Source: Dipteronia dyeriana
Lineage: Eukaryota > Streptophyta > Magnoliopsida > Sapindales > Sapindaceae
Reading direction: 5' to 3'
Length of the DNA stretch: 64,000 bases
Assembly (NCBI GenBank): GCA_032871835.1
Contig: CM065295.1
Span: forward strand, 43,832,360-43,896,359
The notes beneath the pieces were generated by a model. It saw nothing but the letters and a program-made list of their open reading frames with translations. It was not told where the DNA came from and ran no database searches. Position 1 is the stretch's first letter. Each line of letters opens with the position of its first letter. Made by a program: the position numbers and the translations under genes. Shown one piece after another: positions 33,346 through 44,150 of this stretch.

Positions 33346-35240
33346 CATGAGGCTCCGCTCATCACAAGGACAGCAGGACGTAACGGGATAACCTTCTGCT
33401 GCGTCAACACGAAAGGTCCCGAAGAAAAGAAGAAAATCCGTTGTCCAAAGCCAGGTTCCAGCCCAGCCAGCCACTAAGCGAGCTCTGGATCCCCCTCTGG
33501 GAAGTCAGGTCGAGCTTGACCAACAAGCAGCGGCCTTTGTAGAAAACGTCCACCTTTGACTGCTCGCTGAGGGCATTACCATCCTGCAAGCAGACATTTA
33601 CAATCGGGGGGAGTCAAGCAGGCCCGGGGCAAGTCAGCCCGCATTTGTTCGCTTGGGACCTACTCTTCGGGAACCAGCTCGTAATAGAATGAGACTCCCA
33701 ACCTCGATCCGGGATAGGTTAGGGCCCATGCCCCCCATTCCCGAAGCGCTGGCACGCTACTAGCCAAGGTGAGTAAAATCTGCAATGGACATCCTTCCCC
33801 GAGAGCGGGGAGAGTTTCTCCACCCAACGACTTCAAGGAGGGAAGCCCAGGGTAAGGAAGAAGAAAGTCAGTAAAGCCACCGAGCAGACCACCTCCGAAG
33901 AAGGAACCGGGTAGAAATCGCCAGTTCGTTGGAAGGATCCGATGATGAGGTAACCGAGATCAACTCAAGGAAATCCAAAAGCAAACGTCTAAAGGACCAG
34001 TTGGCAGAGCTTCAGAAGGAGGTCCAATTGATGAAGAAGGAAAAGTACAAGGAGGACAAGAAAGATCCTCTAAGTTAAATGAATGCTCCCTTCCCGAGAA
34101 GGATCCGGGAGGCTGAGCTCCCGCCCAAATTCAAAATGCCAACTGATAGATTCTATGGTCTTGAGGATCCTCTGAGTCACTTAGAGAGCTTCGTTCAACA
34201 GATGAAGGTCAAGAACACGAACATGGCCGCTATGTGTCGAATGTTCACCACTACACTCACGGATTACTCGAAAACTTGGTTTAGGAAACTACCTATTGGT
34301 AGTGTGGATTCCTTCACCAAGCTATCAACCAATTTCTGCTCACAATTCCAAGGAGTTAAGCCCCGGTTGAAGGACCCGATCCACCTACAGTACGTGATCC
34401 AAGAGAGAGGGGAAATCCTCCAGGCTTATCTCTAACATTTTCACAAGGAATTCTTCCAGATGGGGGTCTTCACCAAGAAAAAAAACCCCTGCCTACTTCA
34501 GAATGAACCTTTGGGCGGGAAAACTTTTTCTGTCTTTTGCCAAGAGACCTTCGAGAACCTACCAAGAAGCCTATGATCGGGCTCTAGAGCAGATTGAGGT
34601 TGATAAACAACTCAAGGTCAAGATGGAACACGACAACATGAGAGCCGTAAAGCGATAAAAGAAGGAAGCTTCCAGACCCGAGCAAGCTCAGAAAAACCAG
34701 AACAAACCCCCCAACAAATCAAAATACCGCTTCCCCCTTTCTCAACCTAGATCGGAAAGATATCCAGATAAACAAACTTCTCCTCAAGCTTCACTACCTC
34801 CCAGGACAGTGGCTCCTATAGTTAGCGATGAGGGGGGGGGGGGTATGATCATTACACTCTCTTAAATGCATTCCATGAAACAGTCCATCTCACCATTCGG
34901 GATAAGGGTTTGATACAGAAGCCCACTCCCATGAAAGCCCCGGTCGATAAGAGAAATCGCTATAAATATTGTAACTTTCACGAGGACGTGGGGCACAACA
35001 CTTAAGAATGCTACAACCTACGGAATCAGATAAAGGCTTTGATAAGGGGAGGATGCCTGGTGAAATTCTTACATCAAGTCAGGGAGAACATTCTGACTGG
35101 AAGGGAGGCGCAAGGCGAGATCCGAGAACATGCCTAGAAAAGGAAAGGGGAGCAGGCGCACTTGATGCAACAGATTCAGATAATACATACTATCAGCGAG
35201 GGGCCTACTCTGGCCAACATCTCCAACAGTTCTAGGAAAA
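33346..35240 (+). pseudogene. gag: Ret-4 gag (decayed)
   Basis: The likely start is ATG 33346 (MRLRSSQGQQD). A Lys/Glu-rich coiled segment (QLAELQKEVQLMKKEK, about 33990-34060) precedes the retrotransposon gag domain at 34079-34435 (DRFYGLEDPLSHLESF, AMCRMFTTTLTDYSKTWFRKLP, FTKLSTNFCSQF). The C-terminus has a Tat-type zinc motif, YCNFHEDVGHNT..EC (34970-35020), and continues LIRGGCLVKFL. Stops at about 33370, 33560, 33770, 34075, 34433, 34580 and 35004 and a 12-G run at 34832-34843 disable it. Gag would form the particle and bind the genomic RNA. Confidence 0.8.
34832..34843 (+). repeat. Poly-G run of 12
   Basis: A G homopolymer within decayed gag. It is the third long G/C run of the window, besides 7409-7433 and 29232-29246. 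Confidence 0.9.
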
Positions 35241-35336
35241 ACCATGCCAAGAAAGTCCCTCGTACGAATGAGGGGCGTGATATCTTTAAGGTGGACCAGA
35301 GACCAGCCAACCCCTTCCAACAGTAACAAATCATTT

Positions 35337-37797
35337 TCACCGTAGCGGACGTCTACAACACCTTGCTGCCTCATGATAACCCCATGGTGATCACGGTTCT
35401 GATTACAAACTGCATGATACATTGTGTGCTCGTCGACACAGGTAGCAGCGTTGACGTCCTGTTTAAAGATACCTTGGAAAAACTAAACTTGAAACAGTGG
35501 TGTTACAATAGCTGCACTACTCCGTTATATGGGTTCACTAGGGACTCAATCACACCCGTGGGATAAAAAATCCTACCAGTGATCATTAGAGCCACACCTC
35601 TCCAGTAGAATATCATGACCGACTTTGTGGTGGTGGATACCCCATCGACCTAGAATGCAATATTAGGGAGGCCATTTCTATCATCCTTGAAAGAGGTCCT
35701 TTCTATTTACCACAATGTCCTGAAATTCCCAGCAGGAGACAATATAGGGGAAGTTCAGGGTGATCAGTAAGCAGCCAGGAGATGCTACTCAGTATCGGTA
35801 AAAACCCATCAGCTCTAGCAAAACAACTCGCCCAGGTGACAACGATCCAAGACAGGGAAACCCCTACACTAAGCCTCAAAGATGAAGGGTCCACAGATCA
35901 CCCTGAAGACAACCTCATAATGCCCGACATGGAGGAACAAAGAAGAGAATTAGCCAGCGGCCATCTAGTGGATAAGTTAGAAGAGATTCCTATCCGAATA
36001 GGCGATCACTCAAGGTCATCAAAATTAGAGCCACCCTTGAGCCAGGAATGAAAGAGGGCTTGATCAGGCTCCTCACAGAGTTTAAGGACATTTTTGCTTG
36101 GAGTCATGCTGAGATGCCAGGGATCCCGATGACATTAGCTGCTCATCGATTGGCAGTGGATCTGACCTTCAAACCCATTAAACAAAAAAGGTGCCACTTT
36201 AACACTGAAAGAAATGTTGCGGTTCAGGATGATGTGGACAAACTGACCCGAGCAGGCTTCATTCGAGAAGCACGTTATCCCGAGTGGATTGCTATCGTGA
36301 TCATGGTCACAAAGGCAAATGGAAAGTGGCACATGTGTGTAGATTACACCGACCTCAACCGGGCATGCCCGAAGGACTGCCAAAAATTGATCAGCTGGTC
36401 GATTTTACCTTCGAAAACAAACTCTTGAGCTTCATGAATGCATTTTCAGGGTACAATCAGATTATGATGCACCTCGCGGACCAGGAAAAGACCAATTTTA
36501 TCACAGTGTAAGGCTTGTACTGCTAGAATGTGATGCCTTTCGGGCTCAAGAACGCTGGAGCTACTTATCAGCGGCTAGTCAATCGGTTGTTCAAGCCCAA
36601 AATTGGAAGGTCAATGGAGGTGTATATCGACGACATGATCAACAAGTCTTCAACCTTGGAAGGCCACCTAGATGACATTCATAGAACTTTCATGATCCTA
36701 AGGGAGAACCAGATGAGGTTGAACCCTTCCAAATGCGTCTTTGGGGTAACTGCGAGGAAGTTTCTGGGCTTCATTGTTCACGAGAGAAGCATAGAGACTA
36801 ACCCAGAAAAGATCATGGCTATCCTAGATCTAGAATCCCTCATATCTCTTAAACAGGTTCAAGCCTTGACCGGACAGGTAGCAGAGCTCAATAGGTTCAT
36901 TTCTCAGTCTACCGACAAGTGTCTACCATTCTTCAAAGCCATCAAGCAGAGAAGAAACATGAAATGGGATCAGGAGAGCGAACAAGCTTTTCAAGCTTTG
37001 AAAAAATATCTATCAAGCCCTCAATTGCTGGTTAAGCCAAGTCCTAGAGAAGAGCTCCAAATATACTTGGCCGTTTCAGAAACCGCCGTAAGCGAGGCCT
37101 TGGTCAAGGAATGCGGGGATAGGGTCCAGCGACCTATGTACTATGTGAGTCACGCTCCAACTAAGCCCGAAAAGAATTATACTCTATTGGAGAAGCTCTC
37201 TTATGCCTTAGTGACCTCGACAAGAAAGCTTCGTCCTTACTTCCATGCTCATTCAATAGCAGTGGTGACGGACCAACCCCTCCGTCAATTCTTACAAAGG
37301 CCGGATGTTTCTGGAAGGATGGTTCTATATACCCTAGAGCTTACCCAGTTTGATTTAAGGTATAAGCCTAGGACCGCAATAAAAGCTCAGGCACTAGCAG
37401 ACTTTGTAGCAGAGCTCTCCGTACCTCTAGGACAAGTAACCCCTATGGTAGTAGATGTAACCCCCGAGAGGTTTGCAGAATCTGACAACTGGTCAGAAGG
37501 TTACGAGTCGTGGACCCTCTACACTGATGGAGCTTCCGGGCAAGCTGGGGGAGAAATGGGCACAGTCCTAATCTACCCAGAAGGAACTGAGTGCTGCCAC
37601 TGTTTCAGATTTGAATTTAAAGTCACGAACAATGAGGCAGAGTACGAAGCTCTTCTAACAGGAATAAGGGCAGCCATTGAGCTTGGGGTTGATTACCTGA
37701 ATGTTAAGAGTGACTCTTCGCTCGTGGTCAACCAAGTCTTCGGGGACTATCAGGCAAAAGGGGATAATATGATCGCTTACCTGAAATTGGTTCAAGT
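35337..37797 (+). pseudogene. pol: Ret-4 pol: protease, RT, dual RNase H; integrase deleted
   Basis: Protease: CVLVDTGSSVDVLF (about 35425-35466) keeps the catalytic DTGSS. RT: FKDIFAWSHAEMPGI (36085-36130), WHMCVDYTDLNRACPKD (36327-36380), MPFGLKNAGATYQ (36533-36571) and the catalytic YIDDM (about 36625). First RNase H: LQIYLAVSETAVSEALV and AVVTDQPLRQFL. Second, archaeal-type RNase H: WTLYTDGASGQAGG, TNNEAEYEALL, VKSDSSLVVNQVFGDYQAKGDN. From 36530 a single 443-codon frame is open. After AYLKLVQ (about 37795) the sequence jumps to the 3' untranslated part that follows integrase in Ret-3. Stops upstream (35565, 36049, 36510 region) break the polyprotein. Confidence 0.88.
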
Positions 37798-37911
37798 CTC
37801 CTTCATATCAATAATGCCTGTTTTTCTTATTTTCTCCATCTTCAACTACATTATACAATGATTTGGGTCTACATGGGAAATTTGACATTATCACCCAAAG
37901 ACCAGGGGTAG
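37798..37911 (+). other. Ret-4 post-pol spacer and deletion junction
   Basis: Text from about 37800 ('tatcaataatgcctgt', 'tctccatcttc') aligns with the sequence just behind integrase in Ret-3 (complement of 25750-25800). The missing block is thus the whole integrase, about 1.4 kb in Ret-3. The last 20 codons of the open frame here are junction-derived and not real pol. Confidence 0.75.
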
Positions 37912-38480
37912 GCCGGGGAAGCCCCTTCACCACTCCTGATGCCTCGGTCGGGCACTACCCCCCGCCAATAAGGGTCTGAGTGTAAGAGCATAGCTGCCAT
38001 CCAGATCTCAAGACCAGGAAATAGCTAGATAGCCCTCATGATGCCTTGGCCGGGCTACCACCCCCAATAAGGGTCTGAGTATAAGAGCATAGTTGCATTC
38101 CAGATCTCAAGACCAGGAAATAGCTAGATAGCCCTCCTGATGCCTTGGTCGGACTACCAACCCTAGAAGGGTCTGAGTGTATGAGCATAGTTGCCACCCA
38201 GATCTCAAGATCAGGAAATAACTAGATAGCCCTCCTGATGCCTTGGTCAGGCTACCACCCCTAAGAAGGGTCTGAGTATAAGAGTATAGTTGCCATCCAG
38301 ATCTCAAGACCAGGAAAGAGCTTGATAGCCCTCCTGATGCCTTGGTCGGGCTACCATCCCTAAGAAGGGTCTGAGTATAAGAGTATAGCTGACATCCAGA
38401 TCTCAAGACCAGGAAATAGGTAGATAGCCCTCCTGACGCTTTAGTCGGGTTACTACCACCAAGAAGTATTCAAGTGTAAG
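37912..38480 (+). repeat. Tandem array, 98-99 bp unit, about 5.7 copies
   Basis: The word 'agatagccctc' or a variant recurs at 38026, 38125, 38223, 38322 and 38421. Each unit carries 'gatgccttggtcgggctacca', 'aagggtctgagt' and 'gatctcaagaccaggaaat' in part. It is the reverse-oriented sister of 25190-25730. The period is a multiple of three, so a complement frame stays open for three units (38107-38406) with a 33-residue repeat. I regard this as probably incidental. Confidence 0.93.
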
Positions 38481-39064
38481 AGCGCAGAAGCTCTCCCGAT
38501 CCCTAGCCTAAGAGAGGGCTAAACAGTCATTTACTTGATGCCTCACTCAGTTTACAACCCCTTAAAGGGGCTCAAGGATGGAGGGCTCGATTTACTTAAA
38601 CTATAAATACCCCAATTATTACTGGTTACTAATTTTCCTTGATATGTGGTTGCTTACTATAATAGGCCTACGATCAAACTAGGGGACTATCAACTAAAGA
38701 CGTTGAGCTATGAGTCTTTGTAGCCAGAAAGCCTGAGCTAGCTGTCCGCTTTCACACTTAAACATTGTTCTTATCTTGTTATTTCCCCCCAAGATAAGTC
38801 AATTTGCTATGAATGCTGGACCTAGAAGGAGATCGAGTAAGTACATGCAAATCGGAGTGTGAACTAGATCTAAAGTTAAAATTTTTTGATGTACGGGAGA
38901 ACCTATTCCCCAATAAGGCTACATTAGGCAAGAAGCCCAACCCCTGATTCCGAACTATAAAAAAGAAAATGAAATGATAAAGGATCAAACATGGTTCAAG
39001 ATGGGATGCCGACCCCCTTTTCCGGCCACTCAAAATGTATTACGAGAGAGAGAATTCAAACTTC
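38481..39064 (+). other. Ret-4 spacer between array and antisense gene
   Basis: No gene on either strand. The part 38840-38980 resembles 24640-24760 of Ret-3, so it is likely the 3' untranslated region of the antisense gene. Confidence 0.55.
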
Positions 39065-39959
39065 TTAATCTTCCTGACGACATTCAGCCTCCTCTTCCAC
39101 AGAATAAACCTCGCCCCCTACTCCACTCTCTGGTGGTAGCTCATCCTGGTTAGCTGCATCTACCGCCTTCGCCAGCTTCTTCTGGGATTCACCTCGGCTG
39201 CTTCAGGGTCAACAAGGTCCTCTAACTCAGGCATAACCTTAGGCGGTATGGCTGCATCAAGAAGGCTGACCACTAACTCAGGCATAATCCCACCTTCTGT
39301 TGACTCCACTCTTGAGAGCACTATGGAAGGATCTCGGGCTTCAGCAAGGTCTTATTCTAGCTCCTCGGGTTGGACCCCCCTTGAGGATTCGCCAAGACCA
39401 AACGCTGGGTAGGTCAAAAAAGGAGGAGGCAAATCTAGCACTTCAAACTGCTTCCAGCTCCCTTCCCAGTAGAAAGACATGCTCAATCAGTTTTGGGGTG
39501 AGACATCTTTACAGCTCATGACATAACCTCTTCCCTATCCCTGCCGGCAATGCTGGAAAGATCAAATAGGGGGAGGGCTTCCACAACCTGATAGGAGGCA
39601 TAGAAGTATCTCTCATTGAAAGAGGCGTCCACCTCAACCTGGAACTTGGCAACTTAGGCCTTCAGAGCTTGGTTCTCGACATCCAGTGCCTGAGCCACTC
39701 ATTTCTTGTCATTCCGCTGGCTGGCTTATCACTTCCACCGGAGAGTTTCCTGATCAAAGGCCCGTTTCAACCTCTCGTGGTCACACTGGAGCTCAGCCAG
39801 TTATGTTTCCATTCCATTATGGCTAGAGGTCATCTTCTGGACCAGAGTTTCAGCCTGCGCCAGTAACCCAATGGCTCACTCAATCTCAGCCTCAACCTTA
39901 GCTTCCAGGTCACAGAGAGAAGCCACCTGATGTCCAATGGCTACTTGAAACTTGAAGGC

Positions 39960-40028
39960 CTACAAAGGGAACTCATGTTAGGAAATGATAAATCAAGCTA
40001 CTGAATGAGGAAGTAAGGCGATGATTAC
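39960..40028 (-). other. Intron 2 of the Ret-4 antisense gene
   Basis: This is 69 bp on the minus strand, donor GTAATC after GCCGAG, acceptor CCCTTTGTAG, with a branch-like CTAAC about 20 bp before it. Phase 0, joining LLAE to AFKFQVA, exactly as in Ret-3. Confidence 0.75.
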
Positions 40029-40557
40029 CTCGGCTAGAAGGGCAAACCCTTTGGTAACCATGACATCCAAGGGTATCGAGGTCATCCTAGAAAGACCGCC
40101 ACTTGGAAAAGACACCACGAATTGCTTCAGGGCCTCGTCATGACCCGCCGAGCTCGACTGTTAGTAGGGGCGAGACGGGGTGATCTTAAGAGTATCGGCC
40201 TCGGGATCCCTGAGAACCTGAACTACCCAGGAGGCAGCTGGATCAGTAGAAGGAGATGATATGACTAGGGAAGCATCAGTTGAAGCAAGAACCACTGGTG
40301 AAGGATCAGAAGTGGACTTATCAGCAGCTTGGGAAGCGGGCCCTCCTCTGTTTAGAGTGTTTGCTGCCCGAGATGTAAGAATAGCCATCTTGGACTTCAC
40401 CTGGGAAGGCGATGGAGCAGGAACGAGTGATATAGCAGCCCTAACGGTTGACCCCCCTTCTTCGAAGCAGTCAAGAAAGCTCCCGGGGATGATTTGGAAG
40501 GAGGAAGAGGGGTTCTAGCTTGCCGGGCTTTGCGAGAAGCTGGAGCAACAACAAACA

Positions 40558-40633
40558 CTGTTAAGAAAAGGGTTAAGAACATCAGAATCGAGCCATTCGA
40601 CAACCCAAAAGCGTGACAGAGCAAGATACTTAT
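40558..40633 (-). other. Intron 1 of the Ret-4 antisense gene
   Basis: This is 76 bp, acceptor CTTTTCTTAACAG. The donor reads ATAAGT where Ret-3 has GTAAGT, one base different and probably inactive. Phase 1; removal joins SEATP to FVVAPASRK in the frame conserved with Ret-3. Confidence 0.68.
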
Positions 40634-41600
40634 GAGGAGTAGCTTCAGAGATCCGCAGGTACTTGTTTACCCTACGGGTGTCAAAGGGATCAGCAGTTGG
40701 AAAACTTAAATTCAGATAATTCCTTGCCAGGATGGTCTTCAACACAGCCTTAGACTCAGCGGGCAAGGAGTCCCGATCCCATGAGGGTTTGTAACTGAAA
40801 GTAGTGGAGACCGCGAGCTCATGCCCGCCGATGAAAATGGAGCTCCCCCAATCTCCCCCTGATAGTACCCATTCTTCTTTCCAAGCGGGGTTTTTCCTTG
40901 AAGCCCCAGGGATGATAAAATTGAATTTGTTCTTGGCTTTGGCATAAAATTGACCTCGATGGACCCCAACCAGGCTCCCAATCTGGAAAAGGAAAGGAAA
41001 CTCCTCTGCCCAGGCTCTCTAGTTATGCTGCTCATCTCACATTGCTCCCTCCATAGCACGAGGAAGCTGACTAAGTACCTCCAGAAGCCGGGAGTTTGTT
41101 GGAGCGGAGCCAGTTGAAGGGCGTTGAGAGCCCGCCGAAGGGTAGGATGAAAAGGGAGCCTCACCCCGCTCTCGAAGGCTGCAACATGAATGGGCAGTAC
41201 GCCTTTGGGTGAACTGAAGATGTTGTAATTTCTGTGAGGGACAGTGAGAGAAACGATGTCATGGATGCCATATTTATCCCGAAGGTGGCTAATCGATTGA
41301 GGGTCAATAGTGGAATCAGGGATGACAATGGTTTCGAAAGGAAGAGTCATCGCTGAAAGAAGCTCCGCCACTGTAACCTGAACCTTCCCGACAACGTCGA
41401 CTCTCTCCCCAGCATCAGAATCCTTGTCAACTAGGTTTAAAAGGTTGTCAGGTTGGTATGAGAAACCGGAGCCAATAGAGACGTTCCTGCTAGGAAGATT
41501 CCTTGTCACTCAAAATTCCTCACACCCGTTTACGAGGAACTAGGTTAGAGCCTCCGATGCCCTTAACCAAGGCTTCGATACTGTCTGAGGAATTCGACAT

Positions 41601-41760
41601 TGACGGATGAGTAGAACTTGGAATTAAGCGGAAGATAAGGGGAAATTAGCAGAGGGCAGCAATAAAGAGGGAGTTTGAAAAATTGAAAATTGAGGAATTG
41701 CGAAGGAAGTGATGGTAAGGCCGGGTTTAAATAGAAGTTAAGGGTAATGATGTCGGTGAT
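41601..41760 (-). promoter_or_regulatory. Promoter of the Ret-4 antisense gene
   Basis: TATTTAAA (complement of 41726-41733) lies 126 bp upstream of the ATG. The ACGT core seen in the other copies is changed to GACATCAT (complement of 41748-41755). Confidence 0.58.
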
Positions 41761-41972
41761 ATCCTAAGGAAGATCACCTAGTGTCACGAAGAGAGCCGTT
41801 TTACGGCCTTTTTTTCCTCGAAGAGAACACTAGTTCAAATTCAATATTGGCTAATTAATGAGAAGAGTTCGCTCTCATTAATTATTTTTATAACGGAAAA
41901 ATTTCCCAATCAAACAAGGAATCTAACTCTAACCCCAACTCTACCTCTGGTGTTCAAGTCAGAGGGGACTTC
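41761..41972 (+). other. Ret-4 3' untranslated end and polypurine tract
   Basis: Non-coding. The tract 'agaggggacttc' (41961-41972) abuts the 3' LTR. The text before it matches 18640-18705 of Ret-2. Confidence 0.8.
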
Positions 41973-43171
41973 TGTTAATAGTAAAATTTGATCAGGGGTC
42001 AAAGAGAAATTTTCCACTTACCCGCCACAAGTCAAAGCCCATAATCGACGTTCATGAAGCCCGGATAGACCTTAAAGCAACCTCCCAGGAGCAGGGAAGG
42101 CCGGCCCGGCTTCAAAACTTTCAGAAAACAAGCTAGGCGAGACCAGGACGAGCCCCCACATGAACACTGGAACCTGGGATTTTCCAGGCCACCTATCGGG
42201 GAACCTCGATTCCTGAGGACGAGCTCCTCAACAACCCCATGAAAGCTAGGAGACATTTGAGAACCGCCCAACAAGCAAAGTGGACTTTATCTGGGTTAAG
42301 AATTTCGGAGGACAAACTTAACAATAGTCTTAGACAGAAGTCTGCCAACCTCACCAGAAGCTTGCTGTCCCCGCTGGGCATGAAAGAGGAATCACGCCTA
42401 AATCTACAATACCCCGGCTACCTCCTAGGAATGTCTACAAGGACACCTCAAGCTCCCAAGGATCAGGAAAAATCCATCCCGAGTTTCTAAGAACAGAGTT
42501 AAAGCATGGATCAACCTTGCTCTATGAGACGACAGACAGCTAGCTCGGTGACCTCAATGAAAAGCAATGCAACGATAGCATACAAGATCATATCTTTAAT
42601 TCAGTTTATGAGTGAGTCAAGAGTTTGATTCCTAAAAGGAAACAAACTCATTTTCATTAACAATATCATTGTTTCCGCTATTTACTCGAAGTCAACAACT
42701 TTTAAATAAAGGATCCAGCCTGATAAGGAGGTAACGGATTCATTGGATCGTGGCGGGATACCATCAAATTCAAACCTACTTGGACCATATATAAATAAGG
42801 CCAAGCGGGATATGAAAAAAGGAGATCAGATGAAAAACAAAAGGAGAACGATAGTTAGAAGAAAGATAAGAAGAGGGGAAGGCCTAAATTGTGTCCAGAA
42901 AATGGCTACCTTTGTTTCCACTTTTCGACAAGCATAAAGTTGCCACCTTCCTAGATCTTAGAGAGACTGTGAGCATATGAGAGAGTGATTTGTATTTCGA
43001 AGCAAGTAATCAGTAATAAAAGCTCCTGTTTACTGTTATTGCGATCTAACCTCTCGTTTACCTCTTAACAGGTCAGGTATCAACGATACCGACTCCGGCC
43101 ACCACTTTCGTGGTAGTGGTCTTGAGGGTGTTAATAGAAATTTCTCATCCTAAGTAAATTTGCCGTTAACA
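41973..43171 (+). repeat. Ret-4 3' LTR
   Basis: TGTTAATAG to GTTAACA, 1199 bp, collinear with the 5' LTR with small indels and substitutions. Confidence 0.93.
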
Positions 43172-43176
43172 GAAAC
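43172..43176 (+). other. Right target-site duplication of Ret-4 (GAAAC)
   Basis: Perfect copy of 32032-32036. Confidence 0.95.
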
Positions 43177-43257
43177 TAAGCAACTAGCATCTCTTTCTCC
43201 CCCTTTTTGACATGAAATGATGCTAAAAGTTAAGAAATATACCTCAAGACTCAAATA
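43177..43257 (-). other. Sire-B segment with internal polypurine tract
   Basis: In sense this reads TCATGTCAAAAAGGGGGAG (tract at 43194-43209) then GAGATGCTAG. Sire-C has the same at 51627-51656. It lies about 0.4 kb before the true LTR-adjacent tract once Ret-4 is removed. Confidence 0.65.
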
Positions 43258-44150
43258 CTAGCTACTTGTTCCACCAAAGAAAGTCGTGCGAGTAGTTGTT
43301 CTAACATAATGCTTGAGAGGTGGTCTTGAACTTGAAGCAATGCACTCCTCCAACTCTTTTATCCCTGCATCTTGTTCAACAACTATAACACTAAGTTCAT
43401 CAACCTTCTCATTCAATTGTATAGCCCAATCCGAAAGAATATTTGTGCTAATCACATTACTATCAACTTGAGAACTACTAAATAGTCCAAAAGTATCACA
43501 AGTCTTACCCTTATTCTTATAGGACATGTATGACACACGTTTATCACAATACTTTTCCAAGGGTTGAACTAACACATCATCTTCTCTACTCTTAATCCCA
43601 CGAGCTAAACACAATAAAAATGCAAGCTTTTAATAACCTCTAGTAGAGAAAGCTGCACTATAAATATAATACATGAGAAGATGTCCAAGGTTTATAGGTT
43701 GATTAGTCACCAAAACATACACTATTTTTATCTTGTCCTTATTCAACTCGGTTGAATTCGAAGATCCAATAATGTTAGTGCAAATGAATAGATGCCAAAA
43801 TGCACTAGCCTTAGTTAACTCATGTTGACTAATATATGCTCTACTTTTCCACTCAGAGGAAGCATTGTCACAAAGAGTTCTACCCATGATATTTAGATTC
43901 TCAATGACATCCATATCTAGAAAATTAGAATCTATATCATTAGATAGCCCCAGAAACTTGTTAAAGTTTTACGGGTTAACTCTAAACACAACACCCCTAA
44001 TTTCCATTAAAGCATCTAACAAGGTAGCACTTTCCTTATATTCAAGATAAAACTCTCTAACAAGAATATCACTAACAACTCCTAACATGCGAAGATTCCC
44101 ATTTTCTATCCTTTAAGCACTTAAGAACATAAGAATCTTTACACTTACCA
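43258..44150 (-). pseudogene. Sire-B 3' ORF, N-terminus missing
   Basis: The minus strand gives the same protein as Sire-C 50523-51583: ENLNIMGRTLCDNASSEWK, SQHELTKASAFWHLFICTNI, KDKIKIVYVLVTNQPINLGHLL, then in the second frame MCLARGIKSREDDVLVQPLEKYCDK, WAIQLNEKVDELSVIVVEQ and ECIASSSRP, with stop at 43258. The C-terminal third (43614-43258) is more intact here than in Sire-C. Frame breaks occur near 43625 and around 43970. At the N-terminal side the match ends near 44150. From memory it resembles proteins annotated as 'putative plant transposon protein'. The ORF lies in the position of the extra (envelope-like) ORF of SIRE-type elements, but I see no signal peptide or transmembrane segment. 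Confidence 0.7.

Larger units (their letters stand above)
39065..41600 (-). pseudogene. Ret-4 antisense gene, three exons (decayed)
   Basis: Start ATG at 41600-41598 (MSNSSDSIEALVKG); stop TAA at 39065-39067 after ...SVEEEAECRQED. The product would be about 795 residues. The largest open stretch is 41509-40739, with NLLNLVDKDSD, DKYGIHDIVSLTVP, VAAFESGVRLPFHPTLRRALNALQLAPLQ, FWRYLVSFLVLW, then, in the next frame, TADPFDTRRVNKYLRISEATP. After intron 1 (40558-40633) the text continues FVVAPASRKARQARTPLPP and a Ser/Pro-rich linker. After intron 2 (39960-40028) it continues AFKFQVAIGHQVASLCDLEAK and a coiled coil (FDQETLR), then ASYQVVEALPLFDLSSIAG. A frameshift near 41520 and several stops in exon 3 disable it. 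Location, orientation and exon layout match Ret-3. Function unknown; antisense overlap with the element's genomic RNA could allow regulation, which is inference. Confidence 0.8.
32037..43171 (+). mobile_element. Ret-4: Retand-like Ty3/gypsy element, 11.1 kb, no integrase
   Basis: Complete ends: LTRs of 1236 and 1199 bp, both starting TGTTAATAG and ending GTTAACA, flanked by perfect 5-bp copies GAAAC at 32032-32036 and 43172-43176. Inside are a primer site, gag, protease, RT, two RNase H domains, a 99-bp array, the antisense gene and a polypurine tract. Total 11,135 bp, close to the published ~11.1 kb of the autonomous Retand of Silene. Integrase is deleted at about 37797. The LTRs look roughly 93-95% identical by eye, so the insertion is not very recent. 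Confidence 0.92.
29188..44150 (-). mobile_element. Sire-B: SIRE-like copia 3' end, split by Ret-4
   Basis: On the minus strand the order is 3' ORF (44150-43258), internal polypurine-like tract, [Ret-4 insertion], 3' untranslated region (32036-31653), polypurine tract and 3' LTR (31640-29188). The two parts join seamlessly at the GAAAC duplication and match the continuous text of Sire-C. Gag, pol and the 5' LTR are absent: the sequence ends in the 3' ORF at about 44150 against the oppositely oriented Sire-C LTR. Confidence 0.85.

Noticed and set aside
35069..35422. 117-codon complement ORF in Ret-4
   Set aside because: Opposite to gag and protease text that is recognisable on the plus strand.
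38107..38406. Complement ORF with 33-residue repeats
   Set aside because: It exists because the array unit is 99 bp long; the Ret-3 array does not keep it open. Mentioned as a finding only.
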